A stretch of DNA of 64,000 nucleotides, taken from positions 186,001 through 250,000 of the forward strand of contig NZ_QVMI01000004.1 of assembly GCF_010500965.1 (NCBI RefSeq), read 5' to 3'. The notes under the pieces are model-generated. The model was not told where the DNA came from. It was given only the letters and a program-made list of their open reading frames with translations, and searched no databases. Below, piece by piece: positions 17,859-26,073 of this stretch. How positions within the stretch are numbered: position 1 is the first letter of the stretch; each line of letters opens with the position of its first letter. This DNA comes from Bacteroides sp. 51. GTDB taxonomy: Bacteria > Bacteroidota > Bacteroidia > Bacteroidales > Bacteroidaceae. Position numbers and translations under genes: made by a program.

Positions 17859-19532
17859 CTAAAACTCATATATAATTTCTTTACGCAGCGTTTTTTCTCC
17901 TTCGTTCAGAAAAAGCGTAAGTAAATAAGTCGGCCCTGAAATCAGATTTATAGCTGCCTGCTTCTCTATCATCTTGCGATTCAGACCATGTTTTCGAAGA
18001 AAAGATTTATCCTGGCCTATATCATAAAGTAACCGTTTCTTTGTCTTTTTATCCAATGCATCATCCCAGAAACCTGGTGGACGAAGCGTAAAGTTTGCAT
18101 AATAATCCCGTCTTAAAGACTCAAACAGATCAATGCCTTTATTCAATAAAAAACGATGCAAGCAAGCAAATACATCTTCAAGCTGATATCCTCTTGCCGG
18201 AAATTGCTGTTCAACGCAGTACTGCCCAAGTTCGTCAAAGAACTCAAAATACCTATCCTTATAATAAAATGTAAAAATCTCATGCATAGTCAACGTAAAG
18301 CGCCCGCTATTCCAATATTTCTCTAAAGCATGTTCTGCTTCATGGATGCGATGTAGCTCTTCCGAAGAGATATCAGCATTAAAGTTAATTTCATAAGGAG
18401 CCTCTTCGTTATAGCTATATCCATACTTTTCAGACTCCCGGCGCAGGTTAGTACCCCGAAGCATTTTCAAAAAGCCAAGTTGAACCTCTTTTCCGCCAAG
18501 CGCAAAAACATCATTAAACGAACGGACAAAACGAGCGTAAGTTTCGTGGGGCAATCCCGCAATCAGGTCCAGATGGAGTACAACCTTCCCGCCATCCATC
18601 AATTTCCGTATATTATCTGCCAGCAAAGGGAAATCCTGCTTTCGTTTTACTGCTATATTAGTCGGTTCGTAGGTAGACTGAATCCCGATCTCGAAACGGA
18701 AATAATTCTCCGGTAAGCTGTTGTTCAGGTAATCAATCATCTCATCAGTCAGTAAATCTGCATAAATCTCGAACTGGCAACTCAACCCTTGCCTATAATT
18801 TTGGATAAGGAAATCAAATATTGCCCGGGTATGCAGCTTATTGAGGTTAAACGTACGATCCAGAAACTTTATCTGTCTGGCACCCGCTTTGATCAAAGCG
18901 CCCAGATTCTCTAATATATACCCCATAGGGAAATATCGTACCCCCTTCTCACGCGAGGACAAACAATACTGACACTGGTAAGGACATCCGCGTGATGTTT
19001 CAAAATAGACTAAACGATTTCCCAGATTATCTCTATCTCTTTCCAGTAAATAAGGAGAAGGTAGCTTACTTAAACGATCCAAATCTGCTTTCACCGCCAC
19101 TTTGCTGATATGACCTCTGGAAGAGATGCCCGGAATATCAGGGATTCCACCCCTCTCCAGGCATTGCACCAATTCGCCCAAAACAAACTCTCCTTCGCCA
19201 CTTATCACATAGTCAATATCCCAGACATTCAGAAAATGTTCCGGTTCATAAGTCACTTCCGGACCACCAACAACAAGAATAAGATCAGGCTTACGCCGCT
19301 TAAGTATAGAAACAAGCTGTTCAATATGACTTACATTCCAAATATAAACACTCATCCCCAACACATCACAACCTGTGGCTAGTAATTCATCGGCCACGGC
19401 TTCAAGTCTTTCTTTGATCGTATATTCTCTGAAATCAAGATCACAGGCATCTTTATTGCTCACATAAAGCCAGCGTAAAGCCAAAGAAGTATGTATATAT
19501 TTCGCATTAAGCGTAGTAATTATCGTTTTCAT
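17859..19532 (-). CDS. B12-binding domain radical SAM protein
   Basis: A 557-residue protein starting at the ATG at 19532 (a GTG lies directly before it). The N-terminal cobalamin-binding-like Rossmann domain (CDVLGMSVYIWNVSHIE, LILVVGGPEVTYEP) is followed by a radical SAM barrel with ETSRGCPYQCQYCLSS, giving the CxxxCxxC cluster ligands C183, C187 and C190. The C-terminal region resembles DUF4080. Members of this class catalyse radical methylations or rearrangements, but the substrate is unknown. A TAAATTTG box on this strand (19574-19581) is a candidate promoter. It is monocistronic and divergent from the TPR/vor operon. Confidence 0.88.
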   Translation of the reverse strand: MKTIITTLNAKYIHTSLALRWLYVSNKDACDLDFREYTIKERLEAVADELLATGCDVLGMSVYIWNVSHIEQLVSILKRRKPDLILVVGGPEVTYEPEHFLNVWDIDYVISGEGEFVLGELVQCLERGGIPDIPGISSRGHISKVAVKADLDRLSKLPSPYLLERDRDNLGNRLVYFETSRGCPYQCQYCLSSREKGVRYFPMGYILENLGALIKAGARQIKFLDRTFNLNKLHTRAIFDFLIQNYRQGLSCQFEIYADLLTDEMIDYLNNSLPENYFRFEIGIQSTYEPTNIAVKRKQDFPLLADNIRKLMDGGKVVLHLDLIAGLPHETYARFVRSFNDVFALGGKEVQLGFLKMLRGTNLRRESEKYGYSYNEEAPYEINFNADISSEELHRIHEAEHALEKYWNSGRFTLTMHEIFTFYYKDRYFEFFDELGQYCVEQQFPARGYQLEDVFACLHRFLLNKGIDLFESLRRDYYANFTLRPPGFWDDALDKKTKKRLLYDIGQDKSFLRKHGLNRKMIEKQAAINLISGPTYLLTLFLNEGEKTLRKEIIYEF

Positions 19533-19573
19533 CACAATTTATTAAATCAATCGGCAAACATGCAAATTGAATG

Positions 19574-19581
19574 CAAATTTA
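19574..19581 (-). promoter_or_regulatory. Candidate -7 box for the radical SAM gene
   Basis: TAAATTTG on the minus strand, 41 bp before the ATG at 19532, matches TAnnTTTG. Confidence 0.45.
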
Positions 19582-19720
19582 CCGATTCACCTACAATAAG
19601 TAAAATTATTCCGGGAGATTATTCAACACACCTGTTATTACATTGACATATTGATAAATATACATGGCGAACTATTAGTTTTTTTCACACAGTATATGAA
19701 CATCTTACGTAAATAAGAGC

Positions 19721-19728
19721 TATATTTG
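19721..19728 (+). promoter_or_regulatory. Candidate -7 box for the TPR/2-oxoacid oxidoreductase operon
   Basis: TATATTTG matches TAnnTTTG, 29 bp before the ATG at 19758. No second strong box is seen before the ferredoxin gene, so the TPR gene is probably the operon leader. Confidence 0.55.
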
Positions 19729-19757
19729 CATTGCATTTTAATGAAGAATATATAAAA

Positions 19758-20069
19758 ATGGACGATTCAAAGGAAGAAAAAAAAGACGATTTAGATAGAA
19801 TCAGACGAGACATAAAGGAGGGGAGATTGGATAGTGCTATCCGGAACTTAGCTAATCGCCTTATAATTGCGACAATAAGCCCGGGACCTGATAAATCCGA
19901 ACTGTATTATTTACTTGGAAATGCATGTAGAAAAAAAGGAGATTTTCATCTAGCCATGGACTTCTACACCAGAGCGATAGAAGAAAATCCGGATAGCCCT
20001 GCGGTAGAAGCCCGGAAAGTACTACAAGGGATTATGAATTTTTATAATAAGGATATGTACAATCATTAA
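19758..20069 (+). CDS. Small TPR protein
   Basis: A 103-residue protein. The ATG at 19758 (MDDSKEEKKDDLDRIRR) is preferred over an upstream TTG at 19731, which lies only a few bases past the promoter box. A charged N-terminal helix precedes about two TPR-like helical pairs (ELYYLLGNACRKKGDFHLA, MDFYTRAIEENPDSPAVEAR). No signal peptide is present, so it is cytoplasmic. It sits 18 bp upstream of the ferredoxin subunit of a 2-oxoacid oxidoreductase, in one transcription unit, which suggests an assembly or scaffold role for that complex. That role is inferred only from position. Confidence 0.8.
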   Translation: MDDSKEEKKDDLDRIRRDIKEGRLDSAIRNLANRLIIATISPGPDKSELYYLLGNACRKKGDFHLAMDFYTRAIEENPDSPAVEARKVLQGIMNFYNKDMYNH

Positions 20070-20087
20070 AATAACGTATACGAAATT

Positions 20088-20318
20088 ATGGCAAAAATTA
20101 AAGGAGCAATAGTTGTTGACACAGAACGTTGCAAAGGGTGTAACCTGTGTGTCGTGGCTTGCCCGCTTAATGTAATATCTCTGAGCAAAGAAGTGAACGT
20201 AAAGGGATATAATTATGCGAAACAAACCGTGGAAGACACTTGCAACGGATGTAGTTCATGTGCGATCGTTTGTCCCGACGGATGTATCTCGGTGTACAAA
20301 GTAAAAGTGGAAAAATAA
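20088..20318 (+). CDS. 2-oxoacid:ferredoxin oxidoreductase, delta (2x[4Fe-4S] ferredoxin) subunit
   Basis: A 76-residue protein with two complete 4Fe-4S motifs, CKGCNLCVVACP and CNGCSSCAIVCP. It is the electron-carrying subunit of a four-subunit VOR/KOR-type enzyme and passes electrons from the TPP/CoA reaction to ferredoxin. Alpha, beta and gamma subunits follow in the same operon, in the order delta, alpha, small membrane protein, beta, gamma. Confidence 0.93.
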   Translation: MAKIKGAIVVDTERCKGCNLCVVACPLNVISLSKEVNVKGYNYAKQTVEDTCNGCSSCAIVCPDGCISVYKVKVEK

Positions 20319-20322
20319 AAGC

Positions 20323-20342
20323 GTTCCGGTCAACTCCGGAAC
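20323..20342 (+). other. Intercistronic hairpin
   Basis: GTTCCGG and CCGGAAC pair around a 6-nt loop between the ferredoxin and alpha-subunit genes. No T run follows, so it may stabilise or process mRNA rather than terminate it. Confidence 0.4.
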
Positions 20343-20374
20343 TGATTTAACTTAAAAACTTAGAAATTCAAATA

Positions 20375-21451
20375 ATGGAAGAAGTTGTATTAATGAAAGG
20401 AAATGAGGCCATTGCCCACGCCGCAGTACGCTGTGGTGCCGACGGGTACTTTGGCTATCCTATTACTCCCCAATCGGAAGTTCTGGAAACCCTTGCCGAC
20501 CTGAAACCATGGGAAACAACCGGAATGGTAGTACTACAAGCCGAAAGCGAAGTAGCAGCTATCAATATGGTATATGGAGGCGCAGGAAGTGGTAAGATGG
20601 TTTTAACCTCATCATCCAGTCCGGGCGTGAGCTTGAAGCAAGAAGGAATTTCCTATCTGGCAGGAGCGGAACTTCCTTGTCTTATTGTGAACGTAATGCG
20701 TGGAGGTCCGGGACTTGGAACGATCCAACCCAGCCAGGCAGATTACTTTCAGACCGTAAAAGGTGGTGGACATGGCGACTACAGACTAATCGCACTGGCA
20801 CCGGCATCCGTACAGGAAATGGCAGACTTCGTTGAACTAGGCTTCGAGTTGGCATTCAAATACCGCAACCCAGCCATTATCCTTGCCGATGGAGTGATTG
20901 GGCAAATGATGGAAAAGGTTGTTCTCCCTGCGCAAAAGCCACGCCGCACAGAGCAGGAACTGATTGAACAATGCCCATGGGCAAGTACAGGAAGAACAAA
21001 CGGCCGTAAACCGAACATTATTACTTCACTGGAACTTCAACCCGATGCTATGGAGCAAAACAACATACGCTTCCAGGCTAAATACAAACTAATCGAAGAG
21101 AACGAAGTTCGCTACGAAGAAATAAACTGCGAAGATGCAGATTACCTGATTGTTGCCTTCGGGTCAATGGCACGTATCGGACAGAAAGCAATGGAGATTG
21201 CCCGCGAGAGTGGTATCAAAGTAGGTATTCTACGCCCGATCACCCTGTGGCCATTCCCAACCAAAGCAATCGCCAAATATGCCAATCAGGTAAAAGGTAT
21301 GCTCTCACTCGAGTTGAATGCCGGACAAATGGTCGAAGATATTCGCCTGGCTGTAAACGGAAAGGTAAAAGTGGAACACTTTGGACGTCTGGGAGGTATT
21401 GTACCCGACCCTGACGAAATTGTAGCTGCCCTCAAAGAAAAACTGATTTAA
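20375..21451 (+). CDS. vorB: 2-oxoacid:ferredoxin oxidoreductase, alpha subunit (VorB-type)
   Basis: A 358-residue subunit matching the family usually annotated as 3-methyl-2-oxobutanoate dehydrogenase subunit VorB. Family motifs include KGNEAIAHAAVRCGADGYFG, YPITPQSEVLETLAD, QAESEVAAINMVYGGAGSG and TSSSSPGVSLKQEGISYLAG. The complex converts a branched-chain 2-oxoacid or 2-oxoglutarate plus CoA to the acyl-CoA, CO2 and reduced ferredoxin, or runs in reverse in anaerobes. Which 2-oxoacid is used cannot be decided here, so the symbol is conventional. Confidence 0.88.
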   Translation: MEEVVLMKGNEAIAHAAVRCGADGYFGYPITPQSEVLETLADLKPWETTGMVVLQAESEVAAINMVYGGAGSGKMVLTSSSSPGVSLKQEGISYLAGAELPCLIVNVMRGGPGLGTIQPSQADYFQTVKGGGHGDYRLIALAPASVQEMADFVELGFELAFKYRNPAIILADGVIGQMMEKVVLPAQKPRRTEQELIEQCPWASTGRTNGRKPNIITSLELQPDAMEQNNIRFQAKYKLIEENEVRYEEINCEDADYLIVAFGSMARIGQKAMEIARESGIKVGILRPITLWPFPTKAIAKYANQVKGMLSLELNAGQMVEDIRLAVNGKVKVEHFGRLGGIVPDPDEIVAALKEKLI

Positions 21452-21452
21452 T

Positions 21453-21623
21453 ATGAATCCCGATAAAATAAGAAACATCTTAAATATACTTTTTATGATC
21501 GGAGCACTGGCTTCCATCATTATCTACTTTGCAGTAGACGACAAAAAAGTATTTCTTTATGTATGTGGTGCTACCATATTCGTGAAAATAATGGAGTTCT
21601 TTATCCGTTTCACTCACAGGTAA
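21453..21623 (+). CDS. 56-residue two-TM membrane protein inside the 2-oxoacid oxidoreductase operon
   Basis: A short ORF starting two bases after the alpha-subunit stop. It encodes MNPDKIRNILNILFMIGALA, continues with SIIIYFAVDDKKVFLYVCGA and ends FFIRFTHR. Two hydrophobic segments (about residues 8-28 and 34-52) are separated by the charged DDKK turn. Tight coupling to the alpha subunit and the lack of any other reading frame in the gap support translation. I do not recognise its family. It might tether the oxidoreductase to the membrane, which is speculation from position. The stop is just before heptamer element B. Confidence 0.75.
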   Translation: MNPDKIRNILNILFMIGALASIIIYFAVDDKKVFLYVCGATIFVKIMEFFIRFTHR

Positions 21624-21717
21624 ATTCAATTTTGAATTTTGAATTTTGAATTTTAAATGCATCTACACATGGGCTTTCTAATTCAAAATTCAAAATTAAT
21701 AATTCAAAATTAATAAA
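21624..21717. repeat. Heptamer inverted-repeat element B (TTTTGAA type)
   Basis: Left-arm tandem units of TTTTGAA (21625-21653) face right-arm inverted TTCAAAA units (21681-21716) around a GCATCTACACATGGGC core. It lies inside the operon between the small membrane protein and the beta subunit. Confidence 0.88.
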
Positions 21718-21720
21718 GTT

Positions 21721-22485
21721 ATGACAAAAGAAGAAATAATCAAACCCGAGAATCTGGTTCACAAAAAACCGACTCTCATGAATAATAACTCCATGCACTA
21801 CTGCCCAGGGTGTAGCCACGGAGTGGTACACAAACTTGTGGCCGAGGTGATCGAAGAAATGGGCATGGAAGAAAAAACAATCGGTATATCCCCCGTAGGA
21901 TGTGCTGTTTTTATCTATAACTACCTTGACATCGACTGGCAGGAAGCTGCACACGGACGTGCGCCGGCATTAGCTACAGCCATCAAACGTCTATGGCCTG
22001 ATAGATTGGTATTCACTTACCAAGGCGACGGCGACCTGGCTTGTATCGGAACAGCCGAAACGATCCATGCCTTGAACCGCGGTGAAAATATCACCATCAT
22101 CTTCATCAACAATGCAATCTATGGAATGACCGGCGGACAAATGGCGCCAACTACATTGGTTGGAATGAAAACCTCTACCTGCCCATACGGACGTGAAGTT
22201 GACATCCATGGTTATCCACTAAAAATTACCGAGATTGCTGCCCAGTTGGAAGGTACTGCTTATGTAACCCGCCAATCTGTACAATCGGTTCCGGCTATAC
22301 GTAAAGCTAAAAAAGCAATCCGTAAAGCATTCGAGAACTCAATGGCCGGAAAAGGTTCAAATCTGGTAGAGATTGTTTCAACCTGTAGCTCGGGTTGGAA
22401 AATGACTCCGGACGGAGCAAACAAATGGATGGAACAAAACATGTTCCCCTTCTACCCTCTTGGTGATTTAAAAGACAAAGAATAA
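21721..22485 (+). CDS. 2-oxoacid:ferredoxin oxidoreductase, beta (TPP-binding) subunit
   Basis: A 254-residue TPP-binding subunit. YCPGCSHGVVHKLVAEV, ISPVGCAVFIYNYL and the TPP/Mg motif GDGDLACIGTAETIHALNRG with NNAIYGMTGGQMAPTT are typical of the KOR/VOR beta subunit. It forms the active site together with the alpha subunit. Its TAA overlaps the ATG of the gamma subunit (TAATG), implying translational coupling. Confidence 0.93.
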   Translation: MTKEEIIKPENLVHKKPTLMNNNSMHYCPGCSHGVVHKLVAEVIEEMGMEEKTIGISPVGCAVFIYNYLDIDWQEAAHGRAPALATAIKRLWPDRLVFTYQGDGDLACIGTAETIHALNRGENITIIFINNAIYGMTGGQMAPTTLVGMKTSTCPYGREVDIHGYPLKITEIAAQLEGTAYVTRQSVQSVPAIRKAKKAIRKAFENSMAGKGSNLVEIVSTCSSGWKMTPDGANKWMEQNMFPFYPLGDLKDKE

Positions 22486-23027
22486 TGAAACAGGAAATTA
22501 TTATAGCAGGTTTCGGTGGACAAGGAGTATTGTCCATGGGAAAGATTCTGGCCTATTCCGGCTTAATGGAAGGCAAAGAAGTGAGTTGGATGCCCGCGTA
22601 TGGCCCGGAACAACGAGGAGGAACAGCAAATGTCACTGTAATTGTAAGTGATGAAAGAATCTCTTCGCCGATTCTGAGTAAATACGATGCAGCTATTATT
22701 CTGAATCAACCTTCACTCGAAAAATTCGAGAGCCGTGTAAAACCGGGAGGCATACTGATATACGACGGATATGGTATCATAAACCCACCAACACGCAATG
22801 ACATTAAGATCTATCGTATTGATGCTATGGATGCTGCAAACGAAATGAAAAATGCGAAAGCATTCAATATGATCGTATTAGGTGGATTACTGAAACTAAT
22901 TCCAATGGTTTCAATAGACAGCGTATTAAAGGGATTGAAAAAAACATTACCCGAACGTCACCACCATTTAATTCCTATGAATGAAGCTGCCATCGAAAAA
23001 GGAATGGAGCTTATTGAAGAAGCTTAG
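22485..23027 (+). CDS. 2-oxoacid:ferredoxin oxidoreductase, gamma subunit
   Basis: A 180-residue protein. The N-terminal IIIAGFGGQGVLSMGKILAY is the classic gamma-subunit signature, followed by WMPAYGPEQRGGTANVTV and the cofactor-domain tail. It overlaps the beta subunit stop by one base and closes the operon. Element C follows about five bases after its stop. Confidence 0.93.
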   Translation: MKQEIIIAGFGGQGVLSMGKILAYSGLMEGKEVSWMPAYGPEQRGGTANVTVIVSDERISSPILSKYDAAIILNQPSLEKFESRVKPGGILIYDGYGIINPPTRNDIKIYRIDAMDAANEMKNAKAFNMIVLGGLLKLIPMVSIDSVLKGLKKTLPERHHHLIPMNEAAIEKGMELIEEA

Positions 23028-23031
23028 GAAA

Positions 23032-23130
23032 TTGAGAATTGAGAATGAAGAATTGAGAATTAGCTGCGCATAGTTTAACCTTTGTTCGCAGGGTAATTCT
23101 CAATTCTCAATTCTCAATTCTCAATTCTTT
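23032..23130. repeat. Heptamer inverted-repeat element C (TTGAGAA type)
   Basis: Left-arm 7-mers of ATTGAGA (23032-23062), then GCTGCGCA and a core, then right-arm TCTCAAT units (23095-23129). It separates the vor operon from the porin gene, and the porin promoter box follows directly. Confidence 0.92.
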
Positions 23131-23134
23131 ATAG

Positions 23135-23142
23135 TATATTTG
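23135..23142 (+). promoter_or_regulatory. Candidate -7 box for the porin operon, near-leaderless
   Basis: TATATTTG matches TAnnTTTG and ends only 9 bp before the ATG at 23152, so a start site at the usual distance would give an mRNA with almost no leader. Confidence 0.5.
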
Positions 23143-23151
23143 CCGCTAATT

Positions 23152-25200
23152 ATGAGAAAGATTCAACTACTACTTATATTATTGTTTCTTTGCCAATTAG
23201 GTGTGAACGCGCAAATAGGCAATACAAACCGCCGTGACGACGGATTCGGATATATTGATGACCCACAGATAGACCCTGCTATGCGCACAGGAATGCAAGA
23301 TAGTTCGAATGTGGAAATCATAAGTCTGGACCCAAAGATGCACATGTGGAAAATCAGTGAAGAACTGGGCACCATTATCCCCGTACCCGTAGATACAGCA
23401 TCCTATTTATTCCAGAATTCAAACCTGATGGAAGGAATGAAAGGGCATTACAACCACCTGGGAAACCTTGGAGCTCCACGTATGTCGCGTATATTCTTTG
23501 AGCGGCCACAGGCAACATCTTCTATGTTTTTAGACCCATTCTCTATATTCGTAACAAAACCTTGGGAACACTATTTTACAAACAGTAATATTCCATACAC
23601 GAATCTCTCCTATTACACCAATTTCGACAAACAAGATGGAGAAGACAGGTTTAAAGCATATTTCTCTGTCAACGCTACTAAAAACCTTGCTTTTGGTTTC
23701 AATTTCGACTATTTATATGGAAGAGGATATTATCAGAATCAATCAACCTCATACCTGAAAGGTGGTTTGTTTGGTAGCTATACAGGCGATAGATATAAAG
23801 CGCATTTCATATATAATATGTTTAATATGAAAATGCAGGAAAATGGTGGAATTACAGATGATAGGTATATTACAAACCCTGAAGAGATGTCAGGAGGAAA
23901 AAAAGAGTATAAGTCCACCGAAATGCCAACCAACCTGTCTAAAACATGGAATTATAATAAGAACTTTTATGTGCACTATACACATCGATATAGTTTAGGT
24001 TTCGACAAAGAGATACCCGACCCTAAAAAGGAAGGTGATACGATCGATACCTTTATTCCCGTTACCAGCTTCATACACACAATCAGAGTAGAGCGTTCAA
24101 GGCATAAATTCATTTCGGAAGATAATGTGACTTATGCTGACAAATATCTGGATGTATCGGATGCACAAAATTATAAAGCATTGGATACGACCACATACGT
24201 AGGTATTAAAAACACATTTGGTGTAGCATTGCTCGAAGGGTTCAATAAATATGCCAAAGCCGGGCTAACAGGGTTTATCTCGCATAAATATAACGAATAC
24301 ACCCTGATGGACAGTATAGATGGTAAAGGAAATGCCAAGTACAAAGAGAATGAGGTTTTTGTGGGCGGTGAACTTGCAAAAAGAGAAGGAAATTTTCTGC
24401 ATTACAGGGTATTAGGAGAAGTTGGAGTTACCGGAGCAGCTAAAGGGCAATTTCGTGTAAATGGTGATCTTGACCTAAACTTCCGTCTATTCAAAGATAC
24501 AGTAAACTTTATAGCCAGAGCCTCCATTAGCAATACATTACCGGCATTCTATCTGCGCCACTACCACTCCAAATATTTTTGGTGGGACTATGCAGGAGAG
24601 AATGAAATGGATAAGGAATTCCGTAGCCGCATTGAAGGTGAACTGAACATTAACCGTTGGCGAACAAACCTGAAAGCCGGGGTAGAGAATATTAAAAACT
24701 ATACCTATCTCGATGCCACCGCAAATCCCACTCAATCAGGCGAAAACATTCAGGTATTATCTGCCACATTAAACCAGAATTTCAGAGTCGGTATCTTGTG
24801 TTGGGACAATGAAGTAACCTGGCAAAAGTCAAGTAAAGAAGAAATCTTACCTCTCCCCGACCTCTCCGTATACAGCAACTTGTATCTGGATGCCAAACTA
24901 GCAAAGAAAGTTCTAAGTTTGCAATTAGGGGCAGATGTCAGATATTTCACTAAATATAAAGCTCCGACTTATACACCTGCTGTTCAGCAGTTTCACCTAC
25001 AGGGCGAGGAAGCTATTGATATTGGTGGATTCCCCATTGTTAATGTATACGCCAACTTTCATCTGAAACGTACGCGTTTCTTTGTGATGTACTCTCATGC
25101 AAATGCAGGAATGGGAACTGCAAAATACTTCATGGCTCCGCATTACCCAATCAACCAGGGACTGATACGATTCGGCTTATCCTGGAATTTCTTTGATTAA
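23152..25200 (+). CDS. Putative outer-membrane porin
   Basis: A 682-residue protein from the ATG at 23152 (MRKIQLLLILLFLCQLGVNA, a signal peptide); a TTG four codons earlier falls in the promoter box. The body alternates aromatic and polar residues as in beta-barrels (NLSYYTNFD, FGFNFDYLYGRGYY, HFIYNMFNMKMQ) and ends with a terminal aromatic strand, IRFGLSWNFFD, as expected of an outer-membrane protein. It resembles the Bacteroidetes putative porin (Porin_10-like) group. The substrate is unknown. The following solute-binding-like gene starts 8 bp after its stop. Confidence 0.8.
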   Translation: MRKIQLLLILLFLCQLGVNAQIGNTNRRDDGFGYIDDPQIDPAMRTGMQDSSNVEIISLDPKMHMWKISEELGTIIPVPVDTASYLFQNSNLMEGMKGHYNHLGNLGAPRMSRIFFERPQATSSMFLDPFSIFVTKPWEHYFTNSNIPYTNLSYYTNFDKQDGEDRFKAYFSVNATKNLAFGFNFDYLYGRGYYQNQSTSYLKGGLFGSYTGDRYKAHFIYNMFNMKMQENGGITDDRYITNPEEMSGGKKEYKSTEMPTNLSKTWNYNKNFYVHYTHRYSLGFDKEIPDPKKEGDTIDTFIPVTSFIHTIRVERSRHKFISEDNVTYADKYLDVSDAQNYKALDTTTYVGIKNTFGVALLEGFNKYAKAGLTGFISHKYNEYTLMDSIDGKGNAKYKENEVFVGGELAKREGNFLHYRVLGEVGVTGAAKGQFRVNGDLDLNFRLFKDTVNFIARASISNTLPAFYLRHYHSKYFWWDYAGENEMDKEFRSRIEGELNINRWRTNLKAGVENIKNYTYLDATANPTQSGENIQVLSATLNQNFRVGILCWDNEVTWQKSSKEEILPLPDLSVYSNLYLDAKLAKKVLSLQLGADVRYFTKYKAPTYTPAVQQFHLQGEEAIDIGGFPIVNVYANFHLKRTRFFVMYSHANAGMGTAKYFMAPHYPINQGLIRFGLSWNFFD

Positions 25201-25208
25201 TAAAAGAA

Positions 25209-26039
25209 ATGAAACTATCTACATCCAAAATAATCAAGTATGTTATTATAGGTATAACTGCGGTACTTCTGGCAACATTATGGTCGAGAATAAGCAGTAA
25301 AAAAGAAACAGCCTCCCACCCCAGAGATTACAAAGAGATTGTGGCCTCGGGACTTCTACGTGCTGTTACCGAATACAACGCAATCAGTTTTTATGCAGAT
25401 GGTGATACGGTTTCCGGATTCAACTATGAGCTTATAGAGGCCTTTGCCCGTAACAAAGGACTGGAAGTGGAGGTTACTCCTGAAATGAGTTATGAGAAAA
25501 GGCTGCAAGGTCTGAGTGATGGAACTTACGACATTATTGCCTATGATATTCCAACGACTAACCAATTAAAAGACTCTTTACTTCTGACAGAGCCTATTGT
25601 GTTGACCAAGCAGGTACTTATACAGAGAAAAGCAGAACAAGATAGTACAACCTATATCAAGAGTCAACTGGATTTAGCACATAAAACACTGCATGTTGTA
25701 AAAGGCTCACCCGCAATCATGCGTATCCGGAATCTTGGAAATGAAATTGCAGATACAATCTACACCCGCGAAATAGAGAAATATAGTTCAGAACAATTAA
25801 TGGCCATGGTGGCTCACGGGGATATTGACTATGCGGTAACAGACGAAACCATTGCCAGAGCTTATATTGACTCTTTCCCTCAATTGGATATCAATACGGG
25901 TATCAGCTTTACCTTATTTTATTCTTGGGGAGTCAGCAAACAATCGCCGGAACTGTTGGATAGCCTCAACACCTGGCTGAATGACTTTACAAAAAAGGCT
26001 GCGTACAAGAAGATATATCAGAAATATTATGGTCAGTAG
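25209..26039 (+). CDS. Membrane-anchored SBP_bac_3 / MltF-N-like substrate-binding protein
   Basis: A 276-residue protein with one N-terminal TM anchor (IIKYVIIGITAVLLATLWS) and a periplasmic type-II binding-protein fold: ASGLLRAVTEYNAISFY, DTVSGFNYELIEAFARNKGL, GLSDGTYDIIAYDIPTTNQ and HGDIDYAVTDETIARAY. The region corresponds to the N-terminal domain of MltF, but the lytic transglycosylase domain is absent. It may sense or deliver a small ligand or peptidoglycan fragment. It is cotranscribed with the porin and the Gfo/Idh/MocA oxidoreductase. Confidence 0.8.
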   Translation: MKLSTSKIIKYVIIGITAVLLATLWSRISSKKETASHPRDYKEIVASGLLRAVTEYNAISFYADGDTVSGFNYELIEAFARNKGLEVEVTPEMSYEKRLQGLSDGTYDIIAYDIPTTNQLKDSLLLTEPIVLTKQVLIQRKAEQDSTTYIKSQLDLAHKTLHVVKGSPAIMRIRNLGNEIADTIYTREIEKYSSEQLMAMVAHGDIDYAVTDETIARAYIDSFPQLDINTGISFTLFYSWGVSKQSPELLDSLNTWLNDFTKKAAYKKIYQKYYGQ

Positions 26040-26073
26040 CTACCAGCTTCTAACTACTATTAATACTTGAAAC

